A stretch of 64,000 nucleotides of DNA from Neobacillus cucumis (GTDB taxonomy: Bacteria; Bacillota; Bacilli; Bacillales_B; DSM-18226): positions 124,001 through 188,000 of the forward strand of contig NZ_JAMBOH010000007.1 of the NCBI RefSeq assembly GCF_023715505.1, given 5' to 3'. Positions 25,256-33,314 of this stretch are shown here, piece by piece (positions within the stretch are counted from its first letter, which is position 1; each line of letters opens with the position of its first letter). Made by a program: the position numbers and the translations under genes. A model generated the notes under the pieces. The model was not told the DNA's origin, made no database searches, and worked only from the letters and a program-made list of their open reading frames with translations.

Positions 25256-26488
25256 TTACCATTGATCAGTCAGGCTTGTAATATCCTTTGGAATTTTATA
25301 GCTTGAAGGAACTGACTTTTTATAAACGGATTTAATATTGAAATGAGTCGCAATCGGCTCAGGTGTTGAAGCGATAAAGCCAGGAGTTTTATCAGGATAT
25401 AGTAATTTATAAACGTACTGATAAACAGAGTCTCTGCCAACATTGTACCAAGGCTGGGCAACAAGAGCATTGGCCATGCCATTTATTTCACTAGCCATTG
25501 GAACAGCAGTTGTATCATCAAGATCAATGAAGATCACACGAATGTCATCTTTTGTATATCCCATTTCTTTTACAACCTGAAGGGCCTGATTGCCAGCCGG
25601 ATTGGACCAGTCAACCAAAAGAACCTTAATATCAGGATTTTTAGACAGAAGACTGCGGGTTACACCAGCCGTATCATCCGGAGCAGAATACCATGCCTTA
25701 TGAACCTTAATGTCTGGGTAATTTTTCAAGACGTTGTCCCAACCATTGTACCTTAACTGACAGGTTAAAAGAGAGCCATTATGTCCGTTGACAAAGCCAA
25801 CCGTACCGATGCTCCCATCAGTCTTTCCAAGAAGCTTAACCGCAGCTTTTGCAGTCATTTGACCTGCCTTATAAGCATCAACATCCGCAACACCGACGAA
25901 GTTCTTGTCTTTCCAGTCAACACCATAAGGTGCAGTACTCATGTAAGCAACCGGGATTTTCTTCTGAATCTGCAACAGCACTCTACTCTGAGATGCAGCA
26001 TCCATTGGCAGCGTAAACAAAGCATCATATTTTTCTGTAACTGGCAGAATTTTCTGATAATCTGCGAGTTGGTTTTCGGTTTTTTGATCTGTCGCATACC
26101 AGGTATCTTTAATAGTGATTCCAAACTTTTTGGCTGCCTCTTCAATACCAGCATTCATCCATTTATACGTATCGCCATTTGCACCAAATTCAACCGCTAC
26201 TTTTAAATTCATCGCTTTGATTTTTGCAATATCTTCATCAGAAAGTTGGATTTTATCATAGGTCACGCCAGTGATTCCCTCTGCCATGGTTTTATCTTTA
26301 TAAACAGCAGTTCCCAGGTCCTTTGATATATCCTGTACGTCATCTTTCGTTAATTCATGGAATCCACCTTTGGAGTCCGAAGCACCTGAAGATGCTGTAT
26401 TTTTATTGCCCGAACAGGCAACCAATGATATTGTCAATAGTAAAGATAATAAAGTAATGTTAAATTTCTTGAACCTAAAGTTCCTCAC
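25256..26488 (-). CDS. CUT2 sugar ABC transporter substrate-binding lipoprotein
   Basis: 410 residues from a GTG start preceded by AAAGGGGG; a longer frame from 26560 has no site. A signal peptide ends in the lipobox LVAC (TISLVACSG), so it is a membrane-anchored lipoprotein outside the cell. The rest is a periplasmic-binding-protein type 1 fold, with two lobes joined near residues 150 and 330. It is distinct from the lipoproteins at 32-43 kb, with little shared sequence. The ligand is unknown. Confidence 0.82.
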   Translation of the reverse strand: MRNFRFKKFNITLLSLLLTISLVACSGNKNTASSGASDSKGGFHELTKDDVQDISKDLGTAVYKDKTMAEGITGVTYDKIQLSDEDIAKIKAMNLKVAVEFGANGDTYKWMNAGIEEAAKKFGITIKDTWYATDQKTENQLADYQKILPVTEKYDALFTLPMDAASQSRVLLQIQKKIPVAYMSTAPYGVDWKDKNFVGVADVDAYKAGQMTAKAAVKLLGKTDGSIGTVGFVNGHNGSLLTCQLRYNGWDNVLKNYPDIKVHKAWYSAPDDTAGVTRSLLSKNPDIKVLLVDWSNPAGNQALQVVKEMGYTKDDIRVIFIDLDDTTAVPMASEINGMANALVAQPWYNVGRDSVYQYVYKLLYPDKTPGFIASTPEPIATHFNIKSVYKKSVPSSYKIPKDITSLTDQW

Positions 26489-26515
26489 CCTAGTACCCCC
26501 TTTATCAAGTTTAAA

Positions 26516-26566
26516 TGCACCATGATCCATCACTTTTATAGTAGTTGTTGGGAGGATCATGGTGCA
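26516..26566 (-). other. Long hairpin in the leader of the binding-protein gene
   Basis: Perfect 13-bp stem TGCACCATGATCC / GGATCATGGTGCA with a 25-base loop, between the hydrolase and binding-protein genes. A processing or stability site is likely. Confidence 0.5.
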
Positions 26567-26574
26567 TTCTTGTT

Positions 26575-27480
26575 TTAATTAGTTACAACTTCATGAGAGG
26601 TCATGAATTCTAGGAGCATATCTGCCAACTCCTGTGGACGTTCCAATGAGAGACTATGCCCGCAATCAAGGATTTTGCAGGTAACATCATCAGACACACG
26701 CTGCATCTGGCGATGTACTTCCTCAGCAATAAAGTGTTTGCTTCCGATAGCCATGACAGGCATTTCCAATTTCTTTTCACTCATTCTTTTTGTATATTCC
26801 ATATTTTCGAAAGTCCTGCGATAAACTTCGAAAATTGGGCGCAATCCTTCAGGACCAGAGCTGCAACGGACTATCTCATCTACAACATCATCATCAAGTG
26901 CGGTCGGATCATTACATTCTCCCTTTGACCAATTCCCCCAGAACTCCCTCTCCTTGCCAGCAATCAGAAACTCTGGAAAACCAGGAACATGGAAGAATAC
27001 GATATGCCACAACCAGTGGGTTGAATTGACATTCTCCTTAGTGAGGTAAGCCCAATCCTCCAGACCATAGCCAGGAAGCAGCATTTCGCAATAGCTCAGC
27101 TTTTTGACCTTCTTTGGATAAGAGGCAGCTATTGCATAAGCAAATGCAGCTCCCCAATCTTCACCATGAAGAAAGAAACTTTCGAACCCAAGATGCTCCA
27201 TCAGCTCAACACAGTCTTTAGCGATATTTTCCATTTCATAGCCTAGTGCAGGTTTGGCCGAATCTCCAAAACCCCTGACATCAGGAACAACTACTGTATA
27301 GTACTGGGATAGGATGGGTACCAGCTTGTGATAAAAGAAAGATGTTTTAGGAACACCATGAAGTAGTAGGAGCGGTTCGCCTTGACCTGCGATCATGTAG
27401 TGTAACCTAACTCCGTTTACGATAGCTTTCGCATGTTGGACTGGTTCTCCTTTGTAGTCAAATGTTTTCTTTGTGCTCAT
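26575..27480 (-). CDS. Alpha/beta hydrolase with aspartate nucleophile (epoxide hydrolase/dehalogenase-like)
   Basis: 301 residues. The oxyanion HGVP motif comes early; the nucleophile elbow is HGEDWGAAFA with Asp in place of Ser, as in epoxide hydrolases and haloacid/haloalkane dehalogenases. The late histidine lies in CGHSLSLERP. It is first in the operon with the CUT2 transporter, which is unusual for a sugar system and suggests a modified or glycosylated substrate (inference). Start follows AAAGGGG. Confidence 0.75.
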   Translation of the reverse strand: MSTKKTFDYKGEPVQHAKAIVNGVRLHYMIAGQGEPLLLLHGVPKTSFFYHKLVPILSQYYTVVVPDVRGFGDSAKPALGYEMENIAKDCVELMEHLGFESFFLHGEDWGAAFAYAIAASYPKKVKKLSYCEMLLPGYGLEDWAYLTKENVNSTHWLWHIVFFHVPGFPEFLIAGKEREFWGNWSKGECNDPTALDDDVVDEIVRCSSGPEGLRPIFEVYRRTFENMEYTKRMSEKKLEMPVMAIGSKHFIAEEVHRQMQRVSDDVTCKILDCGHSLSLERPQELADMLLEFMTSHEVVTN

Positions 27481-27590
27481 GTTTTTCTTTTCCCCTTTCG
27501 ATGAAACAATAATTATTACTACATTTTCTATAGTACAGGGAATATAAATAATAGAAAATTAATAAAATTGCGAATAAAAATACATATTAT

Positions 27591-27604
27591 TGTTAACGCT
27601 TTCT
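27591..27604. promoter_or_regulatory. Candidate cre upstream of the hydrolase-CUT2 operon
   Basis: TGTTAACGCTTTCT, two mismatches from the CcpA consensus, 110 bases before the hydrolase start. Confidence 0.35.
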
Positions 27605-27632
27605 AAGTAAAAGCTGCATTTTTTCATGAAAC

Positions 27633-27663
27633 AAAAATAGCCTCTCCATTGGTATGGAAAGAC
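27633..27663 (-). terminator. Terminator of the AraC regulator gene
   Basis: Minus-strand stem CTTTCCAT / ATGGAGAG with loop ACCA, followed by TATTTTTG. Confidence 0.55.
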
Positions 27664-27706
27664 TAGCTGCGAGAAATAAGTTTTACAGACAGAAGAAATT
27701 CAAATA

Positions 27707-27724
27707 GATGTAATCCATTACATC
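27707..27724. promoter_or_regulatory. LacI-type operator, TGTAATCCATTACA class
   Basis: GATGTAATCCATTACATC is a palindrome except for its central two bases. It matches the site at 43021 and overlaps the AraC stop codon, upstream of the hydrolase-transporter operon. Confidence 0.45.
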
Positions 27725-28574
27725 AAGTGTTAGTTTTCCCTTTACTTTTGGAAAAATCAGAACTAGATGTAATAATCCTTCTGTATTTACCTGGCGGGTT
27801 ACCTGTTAATTTTTTAAATAGAAGATTAAAATAATTTGGATTCTCATAACCAATGATAGATGCGATTTCTCTTACAGATAGATTAGATTGCTTAAGTAAT
27901 CGTTTTGCTTCTTCTATACGGCAATAAATCATGTATTGTATGGGAGGCACTCCCATTTCTTCCTTGAAAACATGAGCTAAATGGTAGGGGCTTACATAAA
28001 CTAGATTAGCTAAATCGTTTAATGTCAGCTCTTGTCTAAAATTTTCTTCTATATATTTCTTTACCTCAAGGCAGACTGGAGAAAAGGAATGATGATCGGA
28101 ATCTTTCAAGAGACGAGTAATTTTAATAATAACCGCTTGTAATATTGAAGAGATAACGTCTTGATATCCAGCATGTTTCGTCCGATATTCCCTTAAAATA
28201 TCTTTTAAGTAGTTATCAATCTCCTTTTTTTCATCTTGCAAATGAATAATAGGAAGATCATTAGAATGGGTTAAACAACCTTTATCATTACCATTAATAT
28301 GCAGATTCGAAACACAGATATAAATCCCTTTGAGAGGATTGTCTGTACAAGATTTACCTTCGATATGACTAAATGGGGGAATAAATATAAGGTCTCCTTC
28401 TTGTCCGATAAAAGGTTTTTCTTCAAAGATAAACTCTCCACACCCCTGTTGAATATACACAATCTCTGTATAATTAGGATCGGAATGTTTTTTAATCCAA
28501 TTTGGACTGATTTCTTTTATTCCTTTAATATTGATAAACCGGGGAGTATTTATTAGGACTGAAGATTTTCTCAC
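27723..28574 (-). CDS. AraC family transcriptional regulator with cupin sensor domain
   Basis: 283 residues. The N-terminal cupin-like domain (about 20-110) contains IVYIQQGCGEFIFEEKPFIG; the C-terminal double HTH (about 175-275) contains LTLNDLANLVYVSPYHLAHV and VREIASIIGYENPNYF. The start is GTG, nine bases after AAAGGGG. It probably activates the hydrolase-CUT2 operon just downstream. A fragment of a near-identical HTH lies at 21355. Confidence 0.85.
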   Translation of the reverse strand: MRKSSVLINTPRFINIKGIKEISPNWIKKHSDPNYTEIVYIQQGCGEFIFEEKPFIGQEGDLIFIPPFSHIEGKSCTDNPLKGIYICVSNLHINGNDKGCLTHSNDLPIIHLQDEKKEIDNYLKDILREYRTKHAGYQDVISSILQAVIIKITRLLKDSDHHSFSPVCLEVKKYIEENFRQELTLNDLANLVYVSPYHLAHVFKEEMGVPPIQYMIYCRIEEAKRLLKQSNLSVREIASIIGYENPNYFNLLFKKLTGNPPGKYRRIITSSSDFSKSKGKTNT

Positions 28575-28675
28575 GCCGTATGTCCCCTTTCATTATAAAT
28601 AGCATTCTAAGTAATCCATTTTTGACCAAAGGTACACTCCGACTGCTTTATTTGATAAATAAGGAGCTTTTACAG

Positions 28676-28708
28676 TAAAAGAGGCTCTAGAAATCGAGCC
28701 TCTTTATT
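28676..28708 (-). terminator. Terminator after the ABM gene block
   Basis: Stem AAAGAGGCTC / GAGCCTCTTT with TTTTA on the minus strand. A near copy lies at 20440. Confidence 0.6.
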
Positions 28709-28727
28709 ATTACAGCTGGTTGTTTAT

Positions 28728-28800
28728 TTTACGGCACCTTGAATAGATTTTTGGTGATTTTAATTACCATGTATCTAATACATTTTCTTTCGTTACTAAT
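28728..28800 (-). pseudogene. Remnant of the 3-prime end of a sugar-binding lipoprotein gene
   Basis: The minus strand gives VTKENVLDTW and then a stop, matching VTKENVLDAWKLVYHQEAP at the C-terminus of the protein at 33315. It marks a recombination scar just downstream of the ABM gene. Confidence 0.65.
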
Positions 28801-28823
28801 AACGCAAGGACAGCTACTAAGAG

Positions 28824-29123
28824 TTAGGCACCTTTTATTTCGCTTACATCGAAAAGTTGTACTTGGATTGGTTCACTTAATAGTCCAGGGACGATATTAA
28901 CGAAGGTTTGAAAATGGGCGGTCGCTTCGTGAACACCAATCGTCGCTTGATCCTTCCACTTTTCCACAAATACAAAGGTATTAGGCTGTTTTGGATTTTC
29001 AAAATATTCATAACTAATATTACCTTCTTCTGCTTGAGATCGTTCCGCTACTAGGTTAGCCTGATCCAGGAATACTTGACGTTGTTGTGGTTCCACTTTA
29101 AAGTACGCATGAATAATAATCAT
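28824..29123 (-). CDS. Antibiotic biosynthesis monooxygenase (ABM) domain protein
   Basis: 99 residues forming one ferredoxin-like ABM domain: MIIIHAYFKVEP at the start, then GNISYEYFENPKQPNTFVFV and EATAHFQTF. Relatives include quinol monooxygenase YgiN and LsrG, a small isomerase of the autoinducer-2 pathway. Since it is in a sugar catabolic operon, an LsrG-like role on a keto-sugar is possible (inference). It is 32 bases after the epimerase gene. A broken copy lies at 20588. Confidence 0.8.
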   Translation of the reverse strand: MIIIHAYFKVEPQQRQVFLDQANLVAERSQAEEGNISYEYFENPKQPNTFVFVEKWKDQATIGVHEATAHFQTFVNIVPGLLSEPIQVQLFDVSEIKGA

Positions 29124-29155
29124 CTATAAATTCCACCTTTTATACTTAATATCTT

Positions 29156-29989
29156 TTATGATAGTGCCTCAACAATTTCCTTCATATGTTTAATAGATTG
29201 CTTTGTGAAGTCATCAAAAACATTAGCTTCCCCTTGAAGGCCTGAAGCCACATAAGGATTTGACACGGCAGGTAGGAACTCCATCGTAATATAACCCTTA
29301 TAACCAAGTTCTTTAAGCAGGGAAATCACTGGTGCAAAATTCGTTTGTCCTAGTCCAGCTGCCTCCCTTGTATTATCAGCGATGTGGACATGGGCAAGAT
29401 AACGTGAAATCTTCATTATCGAATCCCTCATATCTCGTTCCTCTATGCTCATGTGGAACAGATCCGCCATAATCCCTACACCTTCTACATTCACTTCCTC
29501 CACAAAACGTAAGGCTAAGGTGAGGTTATTAACTAAGTAGGTTTCATAACGATTTAATGCTTCAATGGCTATGGTGATTCCTTGTTCCTTTGCATACAGC
29601 CCCGCCTCTTTCACACTTTGAATGGCATTATTCCATTCTTCCTCAAGCGTCGTTTCTGGGCTAAGTTTACCAACACAAGTAGGAACGACAATTAGGGTTG
29701 ATGCGTGTAAAGTCTTCGCTAAATCAACCGACCTTTTCACATATTCGACTGCCTTTTTTCTAATTTCGTCGTTTGATGAGGAAAGATCCCTTTCAGGGGT
29801 AAAAATTCCACAAATAGAACTGCATTCAAGTTCATACTTTTTTAAGAGTTCTTTCGTTTCCTTAATATCAATGGTATACGGCTCGCCAGCGATTTCGACT
29901 CCTTGATAACCATATTTCTTCAACCTTTTTAAGCTATCTTCTAAACTTTCATTTCCGAATATCCATTGTGTGGCACTATATTTGAACAT
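29156..29989 (-). CDS. Sugar isomerase/epimerase, TIM barrel (ketose 3-epimerase-like)
   Basis: 277 residues of the AP-endonuclease-2/xylose-isomerase-like barrel. Metal ligands by motif: Glu in IAIEALNRYETYL, Asp in MADLFHMSIEE, His in HVHIADNTREAAG, Glu in ITMEFLP. The EALNRYE and FHMSIEE segments resemble D-tagatose/D-allulose 3-epimerases. The start was set to the ATG after AGAGGTG, three codons inside the open frame. It is paralogous to the protein at 31150. Confidence 0.8.
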   Translation of the reverse strand: MFKYSATQWIFGNESLEDSLKRLKKYGYQGVEIAGEPYTIDIKETKELLKKYELECSSICGIFTPERDLSSSNDEIRKKAVEYVKRSVDLAKTLHASTLIVVPTCVGKLSPETTLEEEWNNAIQSVKEAGLYAKEQGITIAIEALNRYETYLVNNLTLALRFVEEVNVEGVGIMADLFHMSIEERDMRDSIMKISRYLAHVHIADNTREAAGLGQTNFAPVISLLKELGYKGYITMEFLPAVSNPYVASGLQGEANVFDDFTKQSIKHMKEIVEALS

Positions 29990-30009
29990 TGAATTCACCT
30001 CTTAGATAA

Positions 30010-30050
30010 TGAAAAAATCAGAGTTCCCATACAAACCGTCGAGAACTCTG
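30010..30050 (-). terminator. Possible terminator between the alcohol dehydrogenase and epimerase genes
   Basis: Stem CAGAGTTC / GAACTCTG with a 16-base loop, followed by ATTTTTTC on the minus strand. It may attenuate expression of the last two genes of the cluster. Confidence 0.5.
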
Positions 30051-30062
30051 TCTACCTGTATA

Positions 30063-31148
30063 TTAATCTGAGATTTTAACTACAGTTTTAAGGATATCCT
30101 TATTATGCTCTGCCGTTTCAATTCCGTGTTTCACATCTGCAAATTCAAAATGATTTGTGAAGATTGGAGTTGGATCAAAACGCTTGCTTGCAATTAAATC
30201 AATCGCTTTAGAGAAGGTATCATATGTTCCTGCATAGGAGGAAACAATGGTTAATTCACGGCTGTAAATTTCAAATGGACTTACAGGAATTGTTACATCT
30301 GCAGGGGCTGCTCCAAATACCAGTATTTTTCCGCCTTTTCTCACTAATTTAAACGTTTGCGCGTAAGTATAGGCAGAACCTACCGCTTCAATAACAACGT
30401 CAGCACCGCGTCCGTCTGTTAATCTTTTAACAGCTTCTACCGGGTCTTCTTCACCTGCATTGATGACATAATCAACACCAATATTTTTAGCTGATTCAAT
30501 TCTCGCAGGATTTAGTTCGGAAAGGATTACTTTACTAGCACCTTTCAATTTTGCAAGTAAGGCATGAGCGATACCCATTGGACCTCCGCCAATAATCGCG
30601 ACTGTTTCACCGTATTGGACATTAACTTTATCCTGACCGCTGATTGCACATGCTAATGGCTCAATATAGGCTCCATGGATCCAAGACATAGAATCTGGCA
30701 ACTTATGAATATTACTCTCTGGAACTCTTACAAATTCAGCAAATGCTCCGTTAATGTGTACCCCTAATTGAGTAATTTTTTCACAATGCAATTTTTGACC
30801 ATGGCGGCAGTAATAGCATGTACCACAAGCAATATTGATATCTGCTGTCACGCGGTCTCCTGGCTGTACAAAGCTCACTTTAGAACCAACCTTTGCCACT
30901 TCACCGGAAAATTCATGACCTAAGATAAGTGGAAGCTTTGCAGGAAAACGCCCTTCATAAATGTGCGGGTCAGTACCACATACTGCTGTATACTTTACTT
31001 TTATCAATACATCTTTATCCCCAAGTTCAGGAACTGGTACTTCTTCTAATCTTAAATCCTCTTTACCATATAACACAGCAGCTTTCATTACTTTTTGATC
31101 AAACCCTGCTTCTAAATTTTCATTGTTTACTACTGTTTCTTGTGCCAT
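30063..31148 (-). CDS. Zinc-dependent alcohol dehydrogenase, sorbitol/threonine dehydrogenase type (copy A)
   Basis: 361 residues of the medium-chain dehydrogenase family. Catalytic zinc region AVCGTD and GHEFSGEV; four structural-zinc cysteines in CGTCYYCRHGQKLHC; Rossmann motif IIGGGPMGIAHALLAKLKGA. It would oxidise a sugar alcohol or sugar with NAD. Start follows AAGGAGG and gives about 20 extra residues before the usual N-terminus. The gene begins one base after the upstream epimerase stop, so coupling is likely. Confidence 0.85.
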   Translation of the reverse strand: MAQETVVNNENLEAGFDQKVMKAAVLYGKEDLRLEEVPVPELGDKDVLIKVKYTAVCGTDPHIYEGRFPAKLPLILGHEFSGEVAKVGSKVSFVQPGDRVTADINIACGTCYYCRHGQKLHCEKITQLGVHINGAFAEFVRVPESNIHKLPDSMSWIHGAYIEPLACAISGQDKVNVQYGETVAIIGGGPMGIAHALLAKLKGASKVILSELNPARIESAKNIGVDYVINAGEEDPVEAVKRLTDGRGADVVIEAVGSAYTYAQTFKLVRKGGKILVFGAAPADVTIPVSPFEIYSRELTIVSSYAGTYDTFSKAIDLIASKRFDPTPIFTNHFEFADVKHGIETAEHNKDILKTVVKISD

Positions 31149-31149
31149 T

Positions 31150-31974
31150 TTATTTTTCCTCCTTAAAAAGGTTTTTTAGGAAAGTAATTGACTCTTTAGT
31201 GTATTGATCATAAAACTCTTCGCATCTAGTGCCATTAAAAGGATCGGCAAACGGAGGCAATAGCTCCATCGTTAAATAACCGCTATAGTTAATATCACGT
31301 AAAGCCTGAGCGATTGGCTCAAAATCGATATGACCACGGCCTGGTGCCGCTCGATTACTATCAGCGATGTGAAGGTGATATAATTTATCTCCAACCATTC
31401 TGATTGTGTCGGCAATATCGACTTCTTCAATATTCATATGATAGGTATCACCCATCACACCTACGCTTGGAAGATTCACACGATTGACCAGCTCAAGTGC
31501 TTGCTCCAATCGATTGATTAGATAGTTTTCATAACGGTTCCATGCTTCTACCGTTAAACAAACCCCATGTTCTCCCGCAAAAATACCAGCTTCCCGTATT
31601 CCTTCCTCAGCCCATTTCAATTCTGTTTCTCGATCCGCCTCTCCATAAATTTTCATACAAGCAGTTGGAGTCAGGGAGATTCCTTTTGCACCGATTTTGC
31701 TGGCAAAATCAACGCAGCTTTTTAAATACTCGACTGCATTTCTTCTAATATTTTCTTTACTAGAAACTAAATCTCTTTCAGCGTTATAAATGGCACAAAT
31801 AGTGGAAGCTTCAATATTATATTTTTCCAATAATCCTTTAATGCGGTCTGTATCCATTTGCTCTGGCTCGCCTACAAATTCCACACCGTTATAACCATAT
31901 TTAGCGAGTCTAGCAATACTAGTTTCAATATCTTCTCCTGCATATACTAGCGTGTTGTAAGAGTACTTAATCAT
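31150..31974 (-). CDS. Sugar isomerase/epimerase, TIM barrel (ketose 3-epimerase-like), paralogue
   Basis: 274 residues. Ligand motifs: Glu in LTVEAWNRYENYL, Asp in MGDTYHMNIEE, His in HLHIADSNRAAPGRG, Glu in LTMELLP. It is clearly related to the protein at 29156 along its length. Start follows AAGGAG. It sits between the binding-lipoprotein pair and the alcohol dehydrogenase. Confidence 0.8.
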   Translation of the reverse strand: MIKYSYNTLVYAGEDIETSIARLAKYGYNGVEFVGEPEQMDTDRIKGLLEKYNIEASTICAIYNAERDLVSSKENIRRNAVEYLKSCVDFASKIGAKGISLTPTACMKIYGEADRETELKWAEEGIREAGIFAGEHGVCLTVEAWNRYENYLINRLEQALELVNRVNLPSVGVMGDTYHMNIEEVDIADTIRMVGDKLYHLHIADSNRAAPGRGHIDFEPIAQALRDINYSGYLTMELLPPFADPFNGTRCEEFYDQYTKESITFLKNLFKEEK

Positions 31975-32023
31975 TTGAACATCTCCTTATCACTATTTTG
32001 TCTATGTACACTTCCTCTGGATT

Positions 32024-32059
32024 TTAAATAGGGGCCGCATGTAAAAGCGGCCACTATTT
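32024..32059 (-). other. GC-rich hairpin between binding-protein and epimerase genes
   Basis: AAATAG and GGCCGC pair with GCGGCC and CTATTT, one mismatch between, around an eight-base loop. No clear T-run. It probably protects the upstream binding-protein message. Confidence 0.5.
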
Positions 32060-32111
32060 AACTTCTTTTCTAGGAAGTTTGTAATCTCTTTTCTGACTGG
32101 TTAAGCGATGA

Positions 32112-33272
32112 CTATTTTGCTGCCTTTTGAATAACTTCTGGGGCATCTTGACGATAAGCCATTTTCCAAACCTTTAAGACGTTTTCCTTTGTAACTTTCA
32201 TCGATGGAACAACATAGTATGGATCTAATTGTTTGCCAAGTAATGAATATCCGGCAACAAGAGCTTGCGCAGCTCCGTTTTCATATGGTAACTGTGCTCC
32301 AAGACCTTTTACATTCCCTCCAGAAGCAATTTGAAGCGCCACGTTCGTTCCTAAATCAACTGTAGTGATAACTAAATCATTTTTCCCTGCTGTACGAGCT
32401 GCAGCAAGTGTTCCTTCCGCTGGTACATCCCAAATCGCAAAAATCCCATCTAAATCTTTGTGTTTTGTTAACATACCTGAGGCTACTTTTTCAGCATCGT
32501 TAGGAGTGATAATTCCACCATGGGCAACAATTTTAATATTTGGATATTTTTCTTTAATGGTTTTCTCAAATGCTTCTTTACGTTGGTTATTTACAAAGAA
32601 ATTAACATCGTGGAAAATAACACCGATTTTCCCTTTTCCTTTTAGTTCATCACCCATAATTTCACCGGCAAAGATACCGTTTCCATAGTTATCTGATGAA
32701 ACAACGCTGACATAATCTTTTCCAGCTTTGAACCCTTTTGGTACGTTATCCATGAAGACTAGTTTTACACCGGCTTCCGCAGCCTTTTTAAAAGCGGGAG
32801 CAGTAGCAACAGGATCAACCGGCAGAGCTACGATAACATCTGGCTTTTTAGCCATGATGGTTTCGATATCTGAAATTTGTTTTTCAGGCTTGAATTGGGC
32901 ATCCGTAACGGCCACAACTTTGATGCCCATTTTTTCAAAAGTGTCTTTTACACCATTGATGATGGCAGTTGAGAAATCATTTCCTGCATAGTGCATGGAA
33001 ATAGCGGCTTTGAATTTACCTTCTTTAATTTTCTTTACGTCCTCTTCAGACAATTGCAAAGTTGCTGCAGGTGTGGCTGTTTCTCCATTTGGACCTGTAC
33101 TTAAAATTTTCTGATTGCTTGGTATTTCAGGGTTAATGGTAAGAGGATAGGTAACTTTTACTGATGCTTCTTTTTGCTTACCTGAAGCAGTTGAACTTTG
33201 TTTTCCACACCCAATAAGAGCCAAACTGCTAATTAAGAGTATCGTTACGATTAGTAAAGTAAGTTTTTTCAT
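32112..33272 (-). CDS. CUT2-type sugar-binding lipoprotein 1 (Peripla_BP_4)
   Basis: 386 residues from the ATG after GGGGG. The signal peptide ends at the lipobox LIGC; the mature part is a two-lobed periplasmic-binding fold. Shared motifs with the lipoproteins at 33315 and 41731 and with the kinase tail at 45143: MHYAGNDF, VTDAQFK, YGNG, DVPAEG, GLGAQLPY. It has no transport genes of its own directly downstream and probably uses the permease at 39-41 kb. Ligand unknown. Confidence 0.85.
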   Translation of the reverse strand: MKKLTLLIVTILLISSLALIGCGKQSSTASGKQKEASVKVTYPLTINPEIPSNQKILSTGPNGETATPAATLQLSEEDVKKIKEGKFKAAISMHYAGNDFSTAIINGVKDTFEKMGIKVVAVTDAQFKPEKQISDIETIMAKKPDVIVALPVDPVATAPAFKKAAEAGVKLVFMDNVPKGFKAGKDYVSVVSSDNYGNGIFAGEIMGDELKGKGKIGVIFHDVNFFVNNQRKEAFEKTIKEKYPNIKIVAHGGIITPNDAEKVASGMLTKHKDLDGIFAIWDVPAEGTLAAARTAGKNDLVITTVDLGTNVALQIASGGNVKGLGAQLPYENGAAQALVAGYSLLGKQLDPYYVVPSMKVTKENVLKVWKMAYRQDAPEVIQKAAK

Positions 33273-33314
33273 AGTAACCCCCAATAATAGATTTAGATAA
33301 TAATAGTGTTTTTA

